Counted from the stretch's first letter, positions 27,734 through 38,868 are shown. The stretch is DNA of 64,000 nt from Psychrobacter immobilis (GCF_904846065.1 NZ_CAJGZV010000001.1:2982424-3046423); one strand, 5' to 3'. Numbers and translations are program-made. Notes: generated by a model from the letters alone, not told the origin.

Positions 27734-28102
27734 AAAAATGGGCACTTATATAAAGGGGCTTGAATGATTAATGAGCTTGCATATGAAAGCTGTCTTAAGT
27801 GGTAGATATTAGAGTATAGATATAGTGTTATAAACCGCTTATTTTTGAGCAAAAGACACAGACGGGATTATCAAGTGACAGATAACACCATGCCTGTGTC
27901 GTTATGTGTCGATTTATTGTGCTAATCGTAATTGTTAAACAATTTAACCAGCCTGCATCTGTTAACCCCGAGCAAACATGTTAATATAATGGCACATTTT
28001 AACCACTTCTAAACGCTTCTTTGGTCACTCATCATTCTATTATGCAACAAATATATTAGTTGATGGATGGCGATAGAAATAATAAAACAAGAGAGATAAA
28101 TT
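27734..28102. other. divergent intergenic region, rluA-like gene / trxA
   Basis: About 370 bp holding the trxA promoter (see the separate entry) and the start region of the minus-strand pseudouridine synthase. Nothing else is supported. Confidence 0.5.
27962..27990 (+). promoter_or_regulatory. possible trxA promoter
   Basis: TTAACC (27962-27967) and a perfect TATAAT (27985-27990) with a 17-nt spacer. The -35 box is weak; the -10 box and position about 110 bp before trxA make it reasonable. Confidence 0.45.
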
Positions 28103-28429
28103 ATGTCAGACCTTATTTTACATACTACCGATGCCGACTTTGACAAAGACGTATTGCAATCAGATGTGCCAGTGTTGGTAGACTTCTGGGCAGCATGGTG
28201 TGGTCCTTGTAAAGCAATCGCCCCTATTTTAGAAGATCTAGCCACTGAGTACCAAGGCAAAGTTACAATCGTCAAAGTTGATGTGGATAGCAACCCACAA
28301 GCGGCCAGCCGTTTTGGTATCCGTAATATCCCAACACTATTTGTCTTTAAAGATGGCGAAAAAGTTGACTCAGTGATGGGTCTACAGCCAAAAGCCGAAT
28401 TGGCAAAAGTGTTAGACAAGCATCTCTAA
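28103..28429 (+). CDS. trxA: thioredoxin
   Basis: 108 aa, canonical length. DFWAAWCGPCKAIAPIL contains the redox pair Cys33/Cys36. The buried Asp (LVDFWA) and the cis-Pro in RNIPTLFVF are present. It is the general cytoplasmic dithiol reductant for ribonucleotide reductase and other enzymes. GAGAG lies about 9 nt before the ATG. The trxA-rho order found here is common in gammaproteobacteria. Confidence 0.97.
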   Translation: MSDLILHTTDADFDKDVLQSDVPVLVDFWAAWCGPCKAIAPILEDLATEYQGKVTIVKVDVDSNPQAASRFGIRNIPTLFVFKDGEKVDSVMGLQPKAELAKVLDKHL

Positions 28430-28482
28430 ATCGAGACTTGCTCGTTTTGCATAAGCATTCTAAAGAGACAGCAACACCGTCG

Positions 28483-28518
28483 AAAAAGTCATTATCTAAC
28501 GTAGATAGTGGCTTTTTT
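28483..28518 (+). terminator. trxA terminator
   Basis: AAAAAGTCATTATCTA pairs with TAGATAGTGGCTTTTT (two G-T pairs) and is followed by T residues. Confidence 0.8.
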
Positions 28519-28570
28519 GCTTGTTTTTTATGCAAAAAACTCAATTAGACGACTTTTTTGGCAAAATTTA

Positions 28571-28600
28571 TTGACAATGCTATTGTGAAGACCGTATAGT
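28571..28600 (+). promoter_or_regulatory. strong sigma-70-type promoter for rho
   Basis: A perfect TTGACA (28571-28576) and TATAGT (28595-28600) with an 18-nt spacer, just after the trxA terminator. Transcription would start near 28607, leaving a leader of about 350 nt before rho. Confidence 0.75.
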
Positions 28601-28955
28601 CTGCTGACAACAGAAAACTAACGGTTTTCCTAACTGTCTTATCGCTATTCTCCTCGTGTTTATCAACAAAAACACAATCGTCGTTATAAACACCATTGCT
28701 GAACGAAATGACTAAACACAATTACTGATATTGAGTTTTTGACGCAGACTCTTATGTAGACTTCTTTATCCTTATTTCTTATTACCTTGCATAAACGATT
28801 GCAATTCGTATATAAGCTGACACGTAATATCTAAACTACATAAATCCAGCTCTGTGCACGCACCCTCTATCACCATACTATCGTTGTTTTAATCACTGTC
28901 GTGACTTGTGCTGCTAATGGCATCTCTCATCTGATCAATTGCTAATGACCTATCT
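28601..28955 (+). other. long rho 5' leader
   Basis: About 350 nt between the proposed promoter and the rho start, without a supported ORF. In E. coli rho expression is autoregulated by Rho-dependent termination in the leader; the length here would allow the same, but that is inference. The leader is pyrimidine-rich in places (for example around 28840-28890). Confidence 0.45.
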
Positions 28956-30224
28956 ATGAATCTTACTGAATTAAAGAAAAAATCAATCGCTGAGCTATTG
29001 GCTATCGCCAAAGAAATGGGTCTTGATAATATGGCGCGTAGCCGTAAACAAGACATCATCTTTGCTATCCTAAAAACCCATGCGCGGAACGGTGAAGCCA
29101 TTTATGGTGACGGCGTACTTGAGGTTCTTCCGGATGGTTTTGGCTTTTTGCGCTCATCAGAAGGCTCATACTTAGCCGGTCCTGATGACATTTATGTCAG
29201 CCCTAGCCAAATTCGCCGCTTTAGTCTGAAGACGGGTGATAGTATCGCTGGTACGATTCGTCCACCAAAAGATTCTGAACGTTATTTTGCGTTATTGAAA
29301 GTTGGCGAAATCAACTTTGATACGCCAGATCGCTCACGTCATAAGCTTATCTTTGAAAACCTGACACCCCTATTCCCAACTGAGCATTTGAAACTCGAGC
29401 TTGGTAACGGCACCACTGAGGATCTGACGGGTCGTATCATCGACCTAATCGCGCCGATTGGTAAAGGTCAACGCTCTATCATCGTCGCACCGCCAAAAGC
29501 GGGTAAAACGATGCTGCTACAGACCATTGCGCAGTCGATCACTCGTAATAACCCTGAATGCTACTTAATCGTCCTATTGATTGACGAGCGTCCAGAAGAA
29601 GTCACCGAAATGGTACGTACGGTACGCGGTGAAGTGGTTGCCTCTACCTTTGATGAGCCGCCACAGCGTCATGTACAAGTCGCTGAAATGGTTATCGAAA
29701 AAGCCAAACGTTTGGTCGAGCACAAACAAGACGTGGTTATTTTACTGGATTCAATTACTCGTTTGGCGCGTGCTTACAACACAGTTATTCCGTCGTCAGG
29801 TAAAGTGTTAACAGGTGGTCTAGACGCCAATGCGTTAGAGCGCCCAAAACGCTTCTTTGGTGCGGCGCGTAACGTTGAAGAAGGCGGCAGCTTGACCATT
29901 ATTGCTAGTGCGCTTATCGATACGGGCAGTAAAATGGACAGCGTTATCTTTGAGGAATTCAAAGGTACAGGTAACCAAGAGATTACGCTTGAGCGCGATC
30001 TGGCTGAAAAACGTGTCTTCCCTGCGATTAATATCAAAAAATCTGGTACACGCCGCGAAGAGCGTCTGCTTGATGAAGATAAACTGCGCAAAGTTTGGAT
30101 ATTGCGTAAGCTATTACAGCCGATGGATGGCGTACAAGCCACTGAGTTCTTGTTGGATCGCTTAAAAGAAGCGAAAACCAATGACGAATTCTTTGAGCAG
30201 ATGAAACGTAAATCACAGAACTAA
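28956..30224 (+). CDS. rho: transcription termination factor Rho
   Basis: 422 aa, standard length. The N-terminal helical domain ([20 protein letters not shown]) is followed by the cold-shock-like RNA-binding domain ([17 protein letters not shown], with [10 protein letters not shown]). The ATPase core has [11 protein letters not shown] (P loop), [13 protein letters not shown] and [16 protein letters not shown] (Walker B), and the R-loop and Q-loop segments. It ends in [13 protein letters not shown], the typical C-terminus. It forms the hexameric helicase that ends transcription. The ATG at 28956 starts the family's conserved N-terminus exactly. Confidence 0.98.
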   Translation: MNLTELKKKSIAELLAIAKEMGLDNMARSRKQDIIFAILKTHARNGEAIYGDGVLEVLPDGFGFLRSSEGSYLAGPDDIYVSPSQIRRFSLKTGDSIAGTIRPPKDSERYFALLKVGEINFDTPDRSRHKLIFENLTPLFPTEHLKLELGNGTTEDLTGRIIDLIAPIGKGQRSIIVAPPKAGKTMLLQTIAQSITRNNPECYLIVLLIDERPEEVTEMVRTVRGEVVASTFDEPPQRHVQVAEMVIEKAKRLVEHKQDVVILLDSITRLARAYNTVIPSSGKVLTGGLDANALERPKRFFGAARNVEEGGSLTIIASALIDTGSKMDSVIFEEFKGTGNQEITLERDLAEKRVFPAINIKKSGTRREERLLDEDKLRKVWILRKLLQPMDGVQATEFLLDRLKEAKTNDEFFEQMKRKSQN

Positions 30225-30275
30225 TGATAGATCCGTACTGCTTTGCCATACTCAATAGATAAGTAACTTAAGCAG

Positions 30276-30307
30276 AAAAGACCGCATTCGTGCGGTCTTT
30301 TCTTTTT
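30276..30307 (+). terminator. rho terminator
   Basis: AAAAGACCGCA / TGCGGTCTTTT perfect 11-bp stem closed by a TTCG tetraloop, followed by CTTTTT. Confidence 0.95.
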
Positions 30308-30801
30308 GTATTCATTTTTTATATATTCAGGCATGTCCTGAATTTAAGAACGGCAATGAAAATGAGAGCAGACCTTAATACCTTACTATTAAACGCCAGA
30401 AGTACTATTTTTAAAAACAGTTAGCTTACTATCAATATAAATACAATAACCCTAAGCAAAACCCCTACCAACGATACAGTGGAGAAACATCCTTTACAGG
30501 CTATTTGCAAAGCTTAGCGCTTTTACTACGCCTAGAAATTATTATATGGGTTAGTATAGGAGCCAGTATAGATATACTCTGCTATCACTTGATAGCAGTA
30601 TAATTTTCGAGATATTTAACATCCTTGATGTAATCCTTACTAATGCAGACCTTTGTATGTCTTGCGGTAGCACAATAGATTATTCTAAGATACTTGCCCA
30701 AATATTTTAATACAGTTTACTATCGGTATTAAAATTAGTGGTAATAAAAATATCGTATTTTGATTTTGATAAACTAACTTGATAACCTAACAGGTGATAC
30801 T
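30308..30801. other. intergenic region upstream of the glycine-zipper lipoprotein
   Basis: About 490 bp, AT-rich. It contains a near-perfect palindrome at 30579-30598 (separate entry). No ORF, tRNA or clear promoter can be supported. Confidence 0.5.
30579..30598. repeat. 9-bp perfect inverted repeat
   Basis: CTGCTATCA-CT-TGATAGCAG: nine-bp arms with a 2-nt centre, flanked by TATA on both sides. Lacks a long T tract, so an operator or relic is as likely as a terminator. Confidence 0.5.
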
Positions 30802-31041
30802 ATGAAATTTGCTAAAACTATCGCAATGACTGCCCTTACTAGCTCTGCCCTTATCATGGGTGGCTGTGCAACTAATGGATACAATAGTGGCTTGAGCAAT
30901 ACCGCTAAAGGTGCTGCTGCCGGCGCTGCTGCTGGTGCACTTATTAGAAGTGGCGGCGATAGCAAAGACATCGCTCGTGGCGCACTTGGTGGTGCTGCAG
31001 TAGGCGGTGCTGGTGCTTATATTCTTAACAACAGCAGATAA
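30802..31041 (+). CDS. glycine-zipper lipoprotein
   Basis: 79 aa. The signal peptide (MKFAKTIAMTALTSSALIMGG) ends at a lipobox with Cys22 in MGGCATN, so the mature protein is probably a lipoprotein of about 57 residues. The mature part is an Ala/Gly repeat (KGAAAGAAAGAL, ARGALGGAAVGGAGAYI), the glycine-zipper pattern of OsmB/YMGG-like proteins that insert in membranes. Role unknown, usually linked to envelope stress. AGGTG lies 7 nt before the ATG. Short, monocistronic, with its own terminator. Confidence 0.82.
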   Translation: MKFAKTIAMTALTSSALIMGGCATNGYNSGLSNTAKGAAAGAAAGALIRSGGDSKDIARGALGGAAVGGAGAYILNNSR

Positions 31042-31153
31042 TCGCTAGATAATTATTTGGTGCTATCAAGACCGTTTTTAATCATTTCAACTGTGTGTAT
31101 TTTAAATTCATTGAATATGTCTAAATTGAATATGTCTAAAACGCTCTAAAATA

Positions 31154-31187
31154 CAAAAAGCCTGCAATCGATATTGCAGGCTTTTTG
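31154..31187 (+). terminator. terminator after the glycine-zipper lipoprotein gene
   Basis: AAAAAGCCTGCAAT / ATTGCAGGCTTTTT, perfect stem with a CGAT loop and T run. It can work on both strands and also serves the convergent metallopeptidase gene. Confidence 0.92.
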
Positions 31188-31243
31188 TTAGATCGCCTTT
31201 TTTAGGCGATAATTACTACGCTAAAATATCATAGCGATACTGA

Positions 31244-32134
31244 CTATAATGCCCCGCTAAAAGTGTCACAAGACTGCACGTTGCCACTTTCCAAACCACG
31301 AGTGAACCACTGAACACGCTGCTGACTGGTGCCATGAGTGAAATTATCAGGTACGACTGCTCCACCGCTAGCGCGCGCTAAACGATCATCACCGATTTGA
31401 CCAGCGGCATTGATGGCCTCATCGATATCACCTGCCTCCAAAAACTGTACACGCTCTTGGTTACGTTGTGCCCAAACCCCAGCAAAACAATCAGCCTGCA
31501 GTTCTTGTAGTACTGATAGCTTATTGGCTTGTGCACGAGTGACTTGACGGCTGGCTTCATTAACTTGCTGACTGATGCCTAACAACGTCTGTACGTGGTG
31601 ACCAACTTCATGCGCAATAACATAAGCTTGTGCAAAATCACCCGCTTTACCTTGATTATCTTGGTCGCCAGAGCCTTGCTTATCACCCGTTATACCGAGA
31701 TTTTGGCGCATTTCTACAAAGAAAGATTTGTCTAAATAGACAGTCTGATCGCCTGGGCAATAAAACGGGCCCGTCGCGGAGCTAGCACTGCCGCAGGCTG
31801 AGCTAACTTGACCATTGAAGAGAATCAATGATGGCTCCTGATAGGTGCTGCCTGCTTCTTTAAATATCTGATGCCAAACTTCTTCAGTATCAGCCAATAC
31901 TACTTTGACAAACTGCGTATCTCGATCGTTACTTGTCGCAGGTTCGGTAGAGACACTGCTATTGCCACCCCCTGCTACTACTTGACCCGTCTGTAAAGCG
32001 GTCATTGGATTTACCCCAAATACCAGCCATAAAATGCCAGCAATAATAATACCACCGATACCACCGCCTATCATTTTGCCACCACCACTGCTGGTGCGCA
32101 CATTGGAACTGCCGCGTCTACCTTGCCATTTCAT
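31244..32134 (-). CDS. YpfJ-family neutral zinc metallopeptidase
   Basis: 296 aa from the ATG at 32134 (MKWQGRRGSSNVR), with GAGG about 8 nt upstream; the family usually starts with this WQGRR motif. A membrane anchor at about 25-45 (IGGGIGGIIIAGILWLVFG) is followed by the peptidase domain PF04228: IAHEVGHHVQ gives the HExxH zinc site, and ELQADCFAGVWAQ the downstream Glu and Asp. ACGSASSATGPFYCPGDQTVYLD is a further family signature. Substrate and role are unknown. Convergent with the lipoprotein gene. Confidence 0.88.
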   Translation of the reverse strand: MKWQGRRGSSNVRTSSGGGKMIGGGIGGIIIAGILWLVFGVNPMTALQTGQVVAGGGNSSVSTEPATSNDRDTQFVKVVLADTEEVWHQIFKEAGSTYQEPSLILFNGQVSSACGSASSATGPFYCPGDQTVYLDKSFFVEMRQNLGITGDKQGSGDQDNQGKAGDFAQAYVIAHEVGHHVQTLLGISQQVNEASRQVTRAQANKLSVLQELQADCFAGVWAQRNQERVQFLEAGDIDEAINAAGQIGDDRLARASGGAVVPDNFTHGTSQQRVQWFTRGLESGNVQSCDTFSGAL

Positions 32135-32652
32135 TGTTTCATTCCTCAAATATACGATATATATTGCTACTCGTATTGATGATTTTTTATATAGTGTAAT
32201 TTTGACTCAATTCTTTATTTTTTGATCAAATCCGATTTCTGATACGTAAGTAGTGACAAAGTATTTTTGATAAACGCTACTTTACTAGGCTCTTGATATT
32301 GCACTAATCAAGACATTTAATGACTATTAAACCCCTAATAGATACAATAGATGCTTAAAAAGCATAGTAGAAATCAAGACATCGAAAAAGTCATCAAAAT
32401 AGGTTGATGTCATTGATTATACGTCTATTAATTTGGCTCGTTGTATTAAAAATTATAACGAATAAGTGATGTAAAACACTATTTACAATTTTATTGTTAC
32501 TTAATTGTACAGCCTATTTCTATTTATATAGAAATCCTATAGAATGCGTGAAAGCTGAGTAGCTGTAACTAAGACTAGTTGAATTCTGAGAAATCTCAGC
32601 TTTCAACCTTTTTTGCTGCTACTGATCATTTCATTTTCCCGGAGAAAACCTT
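32135..32652. other. divergent intergenic region with a structured lipoprotein leader
   Basis: About 520 bp. The left part is AT-rich promoter sequence for the minus-strand peptidase. The right part holds the leader of the acidic lipoprotein gene, with two competing hairpins and a T run (separate entry). No ORF is supported. Confidence 0.5.
32550..32614 (+). promoter_or_regulatory. possible attenuator-like leader with alternative hairpins
   Basis: GAAAGCTGAG (32550-32559) can pair with CTCAGCTTTC (32595-32604), ten bp, followed by AACC and six T residues: a terminator-like fold. CTGAG (32586-32590) can instead pair with the same CTCAG (32595-32599). The two folds are mutually exclusive and lie about 40 nt before the lipoprotein start. 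A regulatory role is inferred from the geometry only. Confidence 0.45.
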
Positions 32653-33009
32653 ATGAACTTAAAATTACTTGCTCTAGCTGGTATCATGACTGCAACTATG
32701 GGCCTTACTGCCTGTGACAGCAACAAAGAAAACGCTGCTGAAGATTTATCTGACGCACAAGAAGAAGTGCAAGATGCATCAGAAGAGCTAAACGAAGCTG
32801 CTGCTGAAGGCGAAGTAACTGCTGATGCTGACGCTGCTGTTGCTGCAGCTGAAACTGACATCGCTGATGCTCAAGTTGCTACTGCTACTGACGAAATCGA
32901 TGCTGAAGTACCTGTAGACGGTACTACTACTAGCGTTGACGTAGCTAGCGAAACTCCAGCTGTAGACGCAGCTGACGAAGTTGTAGTTATTGAAGAACCA
33001 GCTCAGTAA
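32653..33009 (+). CDS. acidic, Ala/Glu/Asp-rich lipoprotein
   Basis: 118 aa. The signal peptide ends at a lipobox, Cys21 in MGLTACDSN. The mature part is extremely acidic and low in complexity: helical Glu/Ala/Asp stretches (EDLSDAQEEVQDASEELNEA) followed by DADAAVAAAETDIADAQ and a Val/Asp-rich tail ending in EEPAQ. It has no enzymatic motif. The mature protein may be extended or disordered in the periplasm. GGAG lies about 9 nt before the ATG. The upstream leader may form alternative hairpins. I do not recognise the family. Confidence 0.75.
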   Translation: MNLKLLALAGIMTATMGLTACDSNKENAAEDLSDAQEEVQDASEELNEAAAEGEVTADADAAVAAAETDIADAQVATATDEIDAEVPVDGTTTSVDVASETPAVDAADEVVVIEEPAQ

Positions 33010-33041
33010 TTTTATCGTTTATATGATAGAAATACTGTAGT

Positions 33042-33072
33042 AAAAAAAAGAGAGCCTAAGCTCTCTTTTTTT
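33042..33072 (+). terminator. terminator after the acidic lipoprotein gene
   Basis: AAAAAGAGAGC / GCTCTCTTTTT perfect stem with a CTAA loop and a T run. Confidence 0.92.
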
Positions 33073-33243
33073 GTGCGTGTCATTTACCATCGTTCATGGT
33101 TATTCATAGCTAAACATGATATTTAATGTCTCTGATCAAATGTAGATCAACCATCTCACATTAATAATAAAGCGCAACTTTAACAACCATCATGAAGTCA
33201 TGATATATTTATATGTTCAGTTTTATACGATTGACAGTTACTG

Positions 33244-33543
33244 CTACTCGTCAAATAGACGCTCATCAACTTGTTGACGGAATTTTTGCCCTGTTTTGAA
33301 AGTCACCACGCGGCGTGCTGATACGGCGACTGGCTCCCCTGTCTTAGGGTTGCGACCTGGACGGCTATTTTTATCTTTAAGCTCGAAGTTGCCAAAGCCT
33401 GAAAGCTTGACCTCTTTGCCATCAATTAAACTCTCTGACAATTCATCAAAGAAATTCTCTACCAAACAGCGGCCTTCTTGGCGTGTTAGGTCAAGATGAC
33501 TCATCAAATGCTCAATCATGTCAGATTTGGTTAAGGTGCTCAC
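33244..33543 (-). CDS. ihfA: integration host factor subunit alpha
   Basis: 99 aa starting with GTG at 33541-33543 ([13 protein letters not shown]), with AGGAG 7 nt upstream. It is the HU/IHF-fold DNA-bending subunit: [26 protein letters not shown] is the beta-arm region, containing the intercalating Pro of the RPGRNPKT signature. It pairs with IhfB. In many gammaproteobacteria ihfA directly follows pheT, as here (about 250 bp downstream of pheT on the same strand). Confidence 0.96.
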   Translation of the reverse strand: MSTLTKSDMIEHLMSHLDLTRQEGRCLVENFFDELSESLIDGKEVKLSGFGNFELKDKNSRPGRNPKTGEPVAVSARRVVTFKTGQKFRQQVDERLFDE

Positions 33544-33790
33544 AGTACGACTCCTATGCTATGTCGTGATGTCGAATATCATGGTTTAGCGGTATGAGGG
33601 TTAATGCTAGCTATTATAAAGGTTTTCTAACCTCTTTTTAACAAAGACTGCTTTAAAATCCTTTATTAATAACCACTTAACTATTTTTATGAATAAAAAT
33701 TTTATAAAATCATAATTCTTATAAATAGCAATGCCCTATAGCCTCTTTAAGAGTGAGGCTACAGAGCATGTCTATGATAAGAGTTATATG

Positions 33791-36205
33791 TTAGCTGTCA
33801 CGCAGTTTTGCAGCATGTTGCTTCGTTAGCGCCTGTACCACTTTGTCAGTCGCTGTTTTGATGGCGTCATCAGATAGCGTTTGTGCATTGTCTTGCCATA
33901 TTAGCGCAAAAGCTAATGAGCGCTGACCAGCTGGCACGTTGTCGCCTTGGTACACATCAAACAACCACAGATCAGCCAATAGCTCACCAGCTGCTGCGCG
34001 TATCGTCGACTCTAATGTCTGTAAGCTGATCTCGCTGTCTACTAAAATGGCAATATCACGGCGTACTTGTGGAAATTTGCTTGGGGTGCTGATGGTATGC
34101 TGCTCACGGGCAAGGGTCAGTAATGGCGCAAGTGATAATTGAGCAACCCACGTAGCTGGCAAATCTAACTGATTAGCCGTGTTAGGATGCAACTGACCCA
34201 ACCAACCGACATATTCATCATCAATATAGAGCTTAGCGCTTTGACCCGGATGCAAGAAAGCAAGCTCACTGCGCTCATAGCGAATACGGGCGCTATCCAT
34301 TTGAGCGGGTAATAACTGTTCAACATCATGCTTCAGATCGTAAAAGTCTAACGCACGGTTTTGATACGCTTGCTCGTCCCAGACATCGCCAACTGCTACT
34401 AACGCAATACTTGGCGTTTGTACTAATTCACTAATACTTTGACCAACAAAACTAAGCCCTGTTTCAAAGAAACGAACGCGTGGCTGCTGACGATTGAGAT
34501 TGTACTGCACGCAAGGCAATAAGCTTGATAGCAAAGTACGGCGCATCACGGCTAAGTCACTAGAGATAGGATTGGCCAGTGCCAACACTTCTCCTAGGGC
34601 TTTATCATCAAGTAAAGCTTCTATTTTTGCGTCACTAAAGCTAAAGCTAATGGCTTCCATATAGCCATTATCGACTAGCGCCAGCTTCATCTCATGGGTC
34701 AAGTCTGCGGTATCGTCATAATCCATACTGACTTGCAAATGTGGCAACACGCTTGGAATATTGTCATAGCCATAGATACGCGCAATTTCTTCGATGAGGT
34801 CTTCTTTAATACTCATATCAAAGCGATAAGAAGGTGGCGTGCAAATCAGACTATCGGCTTGCTGCACTACTGCAAACCCTAATTGGGTTAAGATACGAAC
34901 CATCACTGTTGGCTCAATCTCAATACCGATGACATCACGAACTTTAGAAACTGGCAACGTTATCGATGCGCGAGCTGGTAGATGATCGCTACTTTCTGCT
35001 TTTACTATTTGTCCGGCTTGCCCACCAGTAACGCTAGTAATCAAATCAACAGCACGTGCCAGTGCTAGCTCTGGTAACGCAAAGTCCACCCCTCGCTCAA
35101 AACGTTGTGAGGCATCTGTATGTAAGCCAAAACGGCGTGCGCGTGCGGCAATAGCTAACTGACCAAAGAAAGCGCTTTCTACAACAATATTGGTGGTGCT
35201 ATCAGTCACACTACTACGCTGACCGCCCATGATTCCGGCAAGTGCCAGTGCGCCTTTATCATCAGCGATGAGCAATTCATCACCGGTTAAGGTAATGGTT
35301 TGCTCATTCAATAAAGTAATCGTTTCTTCAGGCTGTGCCAAACGCACAACGATATCACCCTCGATAGTATCGGCATCAAAAGCATGTAGCGGCTGACCCA
35401 ACTCCATCAACACATAGTTGGTCACATCAACCAAAAAGTTGTGCGAGCGTAGTCCTGACTGAACCAGCGCATCTTGCATCCATTTCGGAGTGTCGATGCT
35501 ACGATCAATATTGCTGATTGATTGTAGTAAATAGCGCGGGCACGCTTCAATTGCACTGACCGTTACCGCTGGCGTAGCAGTATTAGCACCCTTATCAGTA
35601 ACTACCACATTGGTAGGAATCTCAGGCAGCTGCATTGGCAAATCGTTGATAACTGATATTTCGCGCGCAATACCGCGTACGCTAAAGCAATCACCGCGAT
35701 TTGGCGTGATAGAAATATCTAGGATTTGATTGTCTAAACCTAAATACTCACGGATATCCATGCCAATCGGTGCATCTGCTGGCAATTCGAGCAGACCATC
35801 AATGTCATCGACTAAATCAATTTCAGACGCGCCGCATAGCATACCGTTAGAGTCGACACCACGTAGGTTGCCATTTTTAATTGTGAAGCCTTTCTTGTCA
35901 TCGCTTGGGAGTACTGCCCCAACGGTGGCAACCGGTACTTTCATACCAACGGTGACATTGGGTGCGCCGCAGACGATTTGTAACGGTTCAGCTGCACCAA
36001 TATTAACCTGCGTAACGCGTAGTTTATCGGCATCTGGATGCTGCTCGACGCTGATGACTTCACCGACAACCACACCACTAAAAGCACGGGCAACCGCAAA
36101 GCGATCATCAATCTCAAGTCCTGCCATCGTGAGTTGTTCGGCCAATTGCTCACTGCTATTGTTGGGGTTTACCCATTGACGTAGCCACTGTTCGCTAATT
36201 TTCAT
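33791..36205 (-). CDS. pheT: phenylalanine-tRNA ligase beta subunit
   Basis: 804 aa. It begins MKISEQWLRQWVNP, the standard PheT start. The tRNA-binding OB domain (about 40-150: VGEVISVEQHPDADKLRVTQV), B3/B4 editing domain (about 200-380: FLVDVTNYVLMELGQPLHAFD), B5 (about 400-475), the catalytic-like domain and the C-terminal anticodon-binding FDX-ACB domain (about 710-804: FPQVRRDIAILVD) appear in order. It forms the alpha2-beta2 enzyme with PheS encoded just upstream (71-bp gap). Confidence 0.97.
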   Translation of the reverse strand: MKISEQWLRQWVNPNNSSEQLAEQLTMAGLEIDDRFAVARAFSGVVVGEVISVEQHPDADKLRVTQVNIGAAEPLQIVCGAPNVTVGMKVPVATVGAVLPSDDKKGFTIKNGNLRGVDSNGMLCGASEIDLVDDIDGLLELPADAPIGMDIREYLGLDNQILDISITPNRGDCFSVRGIAREISVINDLPMQLPEIPTNVVVTDKGANTATPAVTVSAIEACPRYLLQSISNIDRSIDTPKWMQDALVQSGLRSHNFLVDVTNYVLMELGQPLHAFDADTIEGDIVVRLAQPEETITLLNEQTITLTGDELLIADDKGALALAGIMGGQRSSVTDSTTNIVVESAFFGQLAIAARARRFGLHTDASQRFERGVDFALPELALARAVDLITSVTGGQAGQIVKAESSDHLPARASITLPVSKVRDVIGIEIEPTVMVRILTQLGFAVVQQADSLICTPPSYRFDMSIKEDLIEEIARIYGYDNIPSVLPHLQVSMDYDDTADLTHEMKLALVDNGYMEAISFSFSDAKIEALLDDKALGEVLALANPISSDLAVMRRTLLSSLLPCVQYNLNRQQPRVRFFETGLSFVGQSISELVQTPSIALVAVGDVWDEQAYQNRALDFYDLKHDVEQLLPAQMDSARIRYERSELAFLHPGQSAKLYIDDEYVGWLGQLHPNTANQLDLPATWVAQLSLAPLLTLAREQHTISTPSKFPQVRRDIAILVDSEISLQTLESTIRAAAGELLADLWLFDVYQGDNVPAGQRSLAFALIWQDNAQTLSDDAIKTATDKVVQALTKQHAAKLRDS

Positions 36206-36276
36206 AAATATCTCAGATCAGAATTTTATAATAAAGGTTTTGGAGTAAAGGTAGAGGTATTATTAAATAATAAAAT

Positions 36277-37684
<1,408 letters not shown>

Positions 37685-38041
37685 TTATGCTAATGCCGCT
37701 TTTGCTTTTTCAACCAACGCTGTGAAAGTCGCTGCATCATGCATAGCGATGTCAGCAAGTACGCGACGATCGATAGTGATGTTAGCCAATTTCATGCCAT
37801 TGATAAAGCGGCTGTAGCTTAAGCCGTTTAAGCGTGCACCAGCATTGATACGTGCAATCCAAAGACGACGGAAGGTACGTTTTTTGTTGCGACGGTCACG
37901 ATAAGCATATTGACCAGCTTTGGTCACTGCTTGTACCGCTACGCGGTAAACACGTGAACGGGCACCGTAGTAGCCTTTTGCGCGTTTTAGGATTTTTTTG
38001 TGACGACGATTCGCCTGTACACCACGTTTTACACGGGCCAT
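37685..38041 (-). CDS. rplT: 50S ribosomal protein L20
   Basis: 118 aa, canonical. [30 protein letters not shown] is split here by its long basic N-terminal extension; the globular part has [12 protein letters not shown] and [10 protein letters not shown], the L20 signature. It is essential for early 50S assembly and in E. coli represses its own operon translationally. GGAG precedes the ATG. Encoded 150 bp after rpmI. Confidence 0.98.
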   Translation of the reverse strand: MARVKRGVQANRRHKKILKRAKGYYGARSRVYRVAVQAVTKAGQYAYRDRRNKKRTFRRLWIARINAGARLNGLSYSRFINGMKLANITIDRRVLADIAMHDAATFTALVEKAKAALA

Positions 38042-38191
38042 AAATTACTCCAAGATATTTTTAATCATTATTAAACGAATTACGATGTCATCGAATAGTA
38101 GACATCGTTATCAGATTGCAAAGTCAAATACTTTTAACTCAGTAACTATTCATTAAATAGCGCTTGATTAAATGCATATGACGACAGGCTA

Positions 38192-38389
38192 CTAGATGTA
38201 TGGGCACATACGACGAACTGCTGCTTCGTCAGACTTGTCCACCATCTTAAGACCGCGCAACTGGCGAATACGCTTAGCTGATTTCTTGGTCAAGATATGG
38301 CTTTTGTTTGCTTGCTTACGCTTGAAGCCGTTTGCTGTTTTTTTGAAGCGTTTAGCTGCACCGCTTCTGGTTTTCATCTTAACTTTCAT
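38192..38389 (-). CDS. rpmI: 50S ribosomal protein L35
   Basis: 65 aa. [18 protein letters not shown] and [15 protein letters not shown] are L35 signatures. GAGG lies 9 nt before the first ATG, supporting the MKVKMKT start. In E. coli infC precedes rpmI; here the next upstream gene is an unrelated divergent thioesterase, so infC is not in this cluster. Confidence 0.97.
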   Translation of the reverse strand: MKVKMKTRSGAAKRFKKTANGFKRKQANKSHILTKKSAKRIRQLRGLKMVDKSDEAAVRRMCPYI

Positions 38390-38868
38390 GATGATTTGCC
38401 TCTTTGTCTTTGATAGAACCTGGTCGTCAAATAGTACCTAACGAATAGTGGCTGTAAAAACAAGCACTAAACCTCTATTTGCCTCGAGGTGGGAGGCCGT
38501 ATTTTAGCAGATAGTACGCTGTTTTGCCAAGGAAAGTTTCGGTGCAACGCCATTAGGTAATAAAGGCAAATAAGCACGCGCAATACCGCCCTATCCTATC
38601 TGATCAAATTTTGCATAAATGAAGACATTTTTGCCAAAAATCCACCAAATAGATTGAATGTATGCTTAAGCTGTGATTAAGTAGATACTAAGCGATAAGA
38701 CGGTTTGGGTGCCGATAAAACCAAGCGCTTAATTACCGTGATTGGGCTTAGCTTTTATTAAGTTTGATGGCTATTAAGTTTGGCAACAACCTCGTAATCA
38801 GATTAATACGACCAGCACACATTATGTGAAGCAGAGTATGTCTGCCGACCATTAACCTAGGAGGCAAT
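38390..38868. other. divergent region, rpmI-rplT leader / thioesterase
   Basis: About 480 bp. It must hold the rpmI-rplT promoter on the minus strand, plus possibly the L20-binding translational operator. A small stem (GCCTC 38481-38485 with GAGGC 38493-38497) lies about 90-110 nt before rpmI. On the plus strand a strong AGGAGG precedes the thioesterase GTG. No ORF or infC remnant is visible. Confidence 0.5.
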
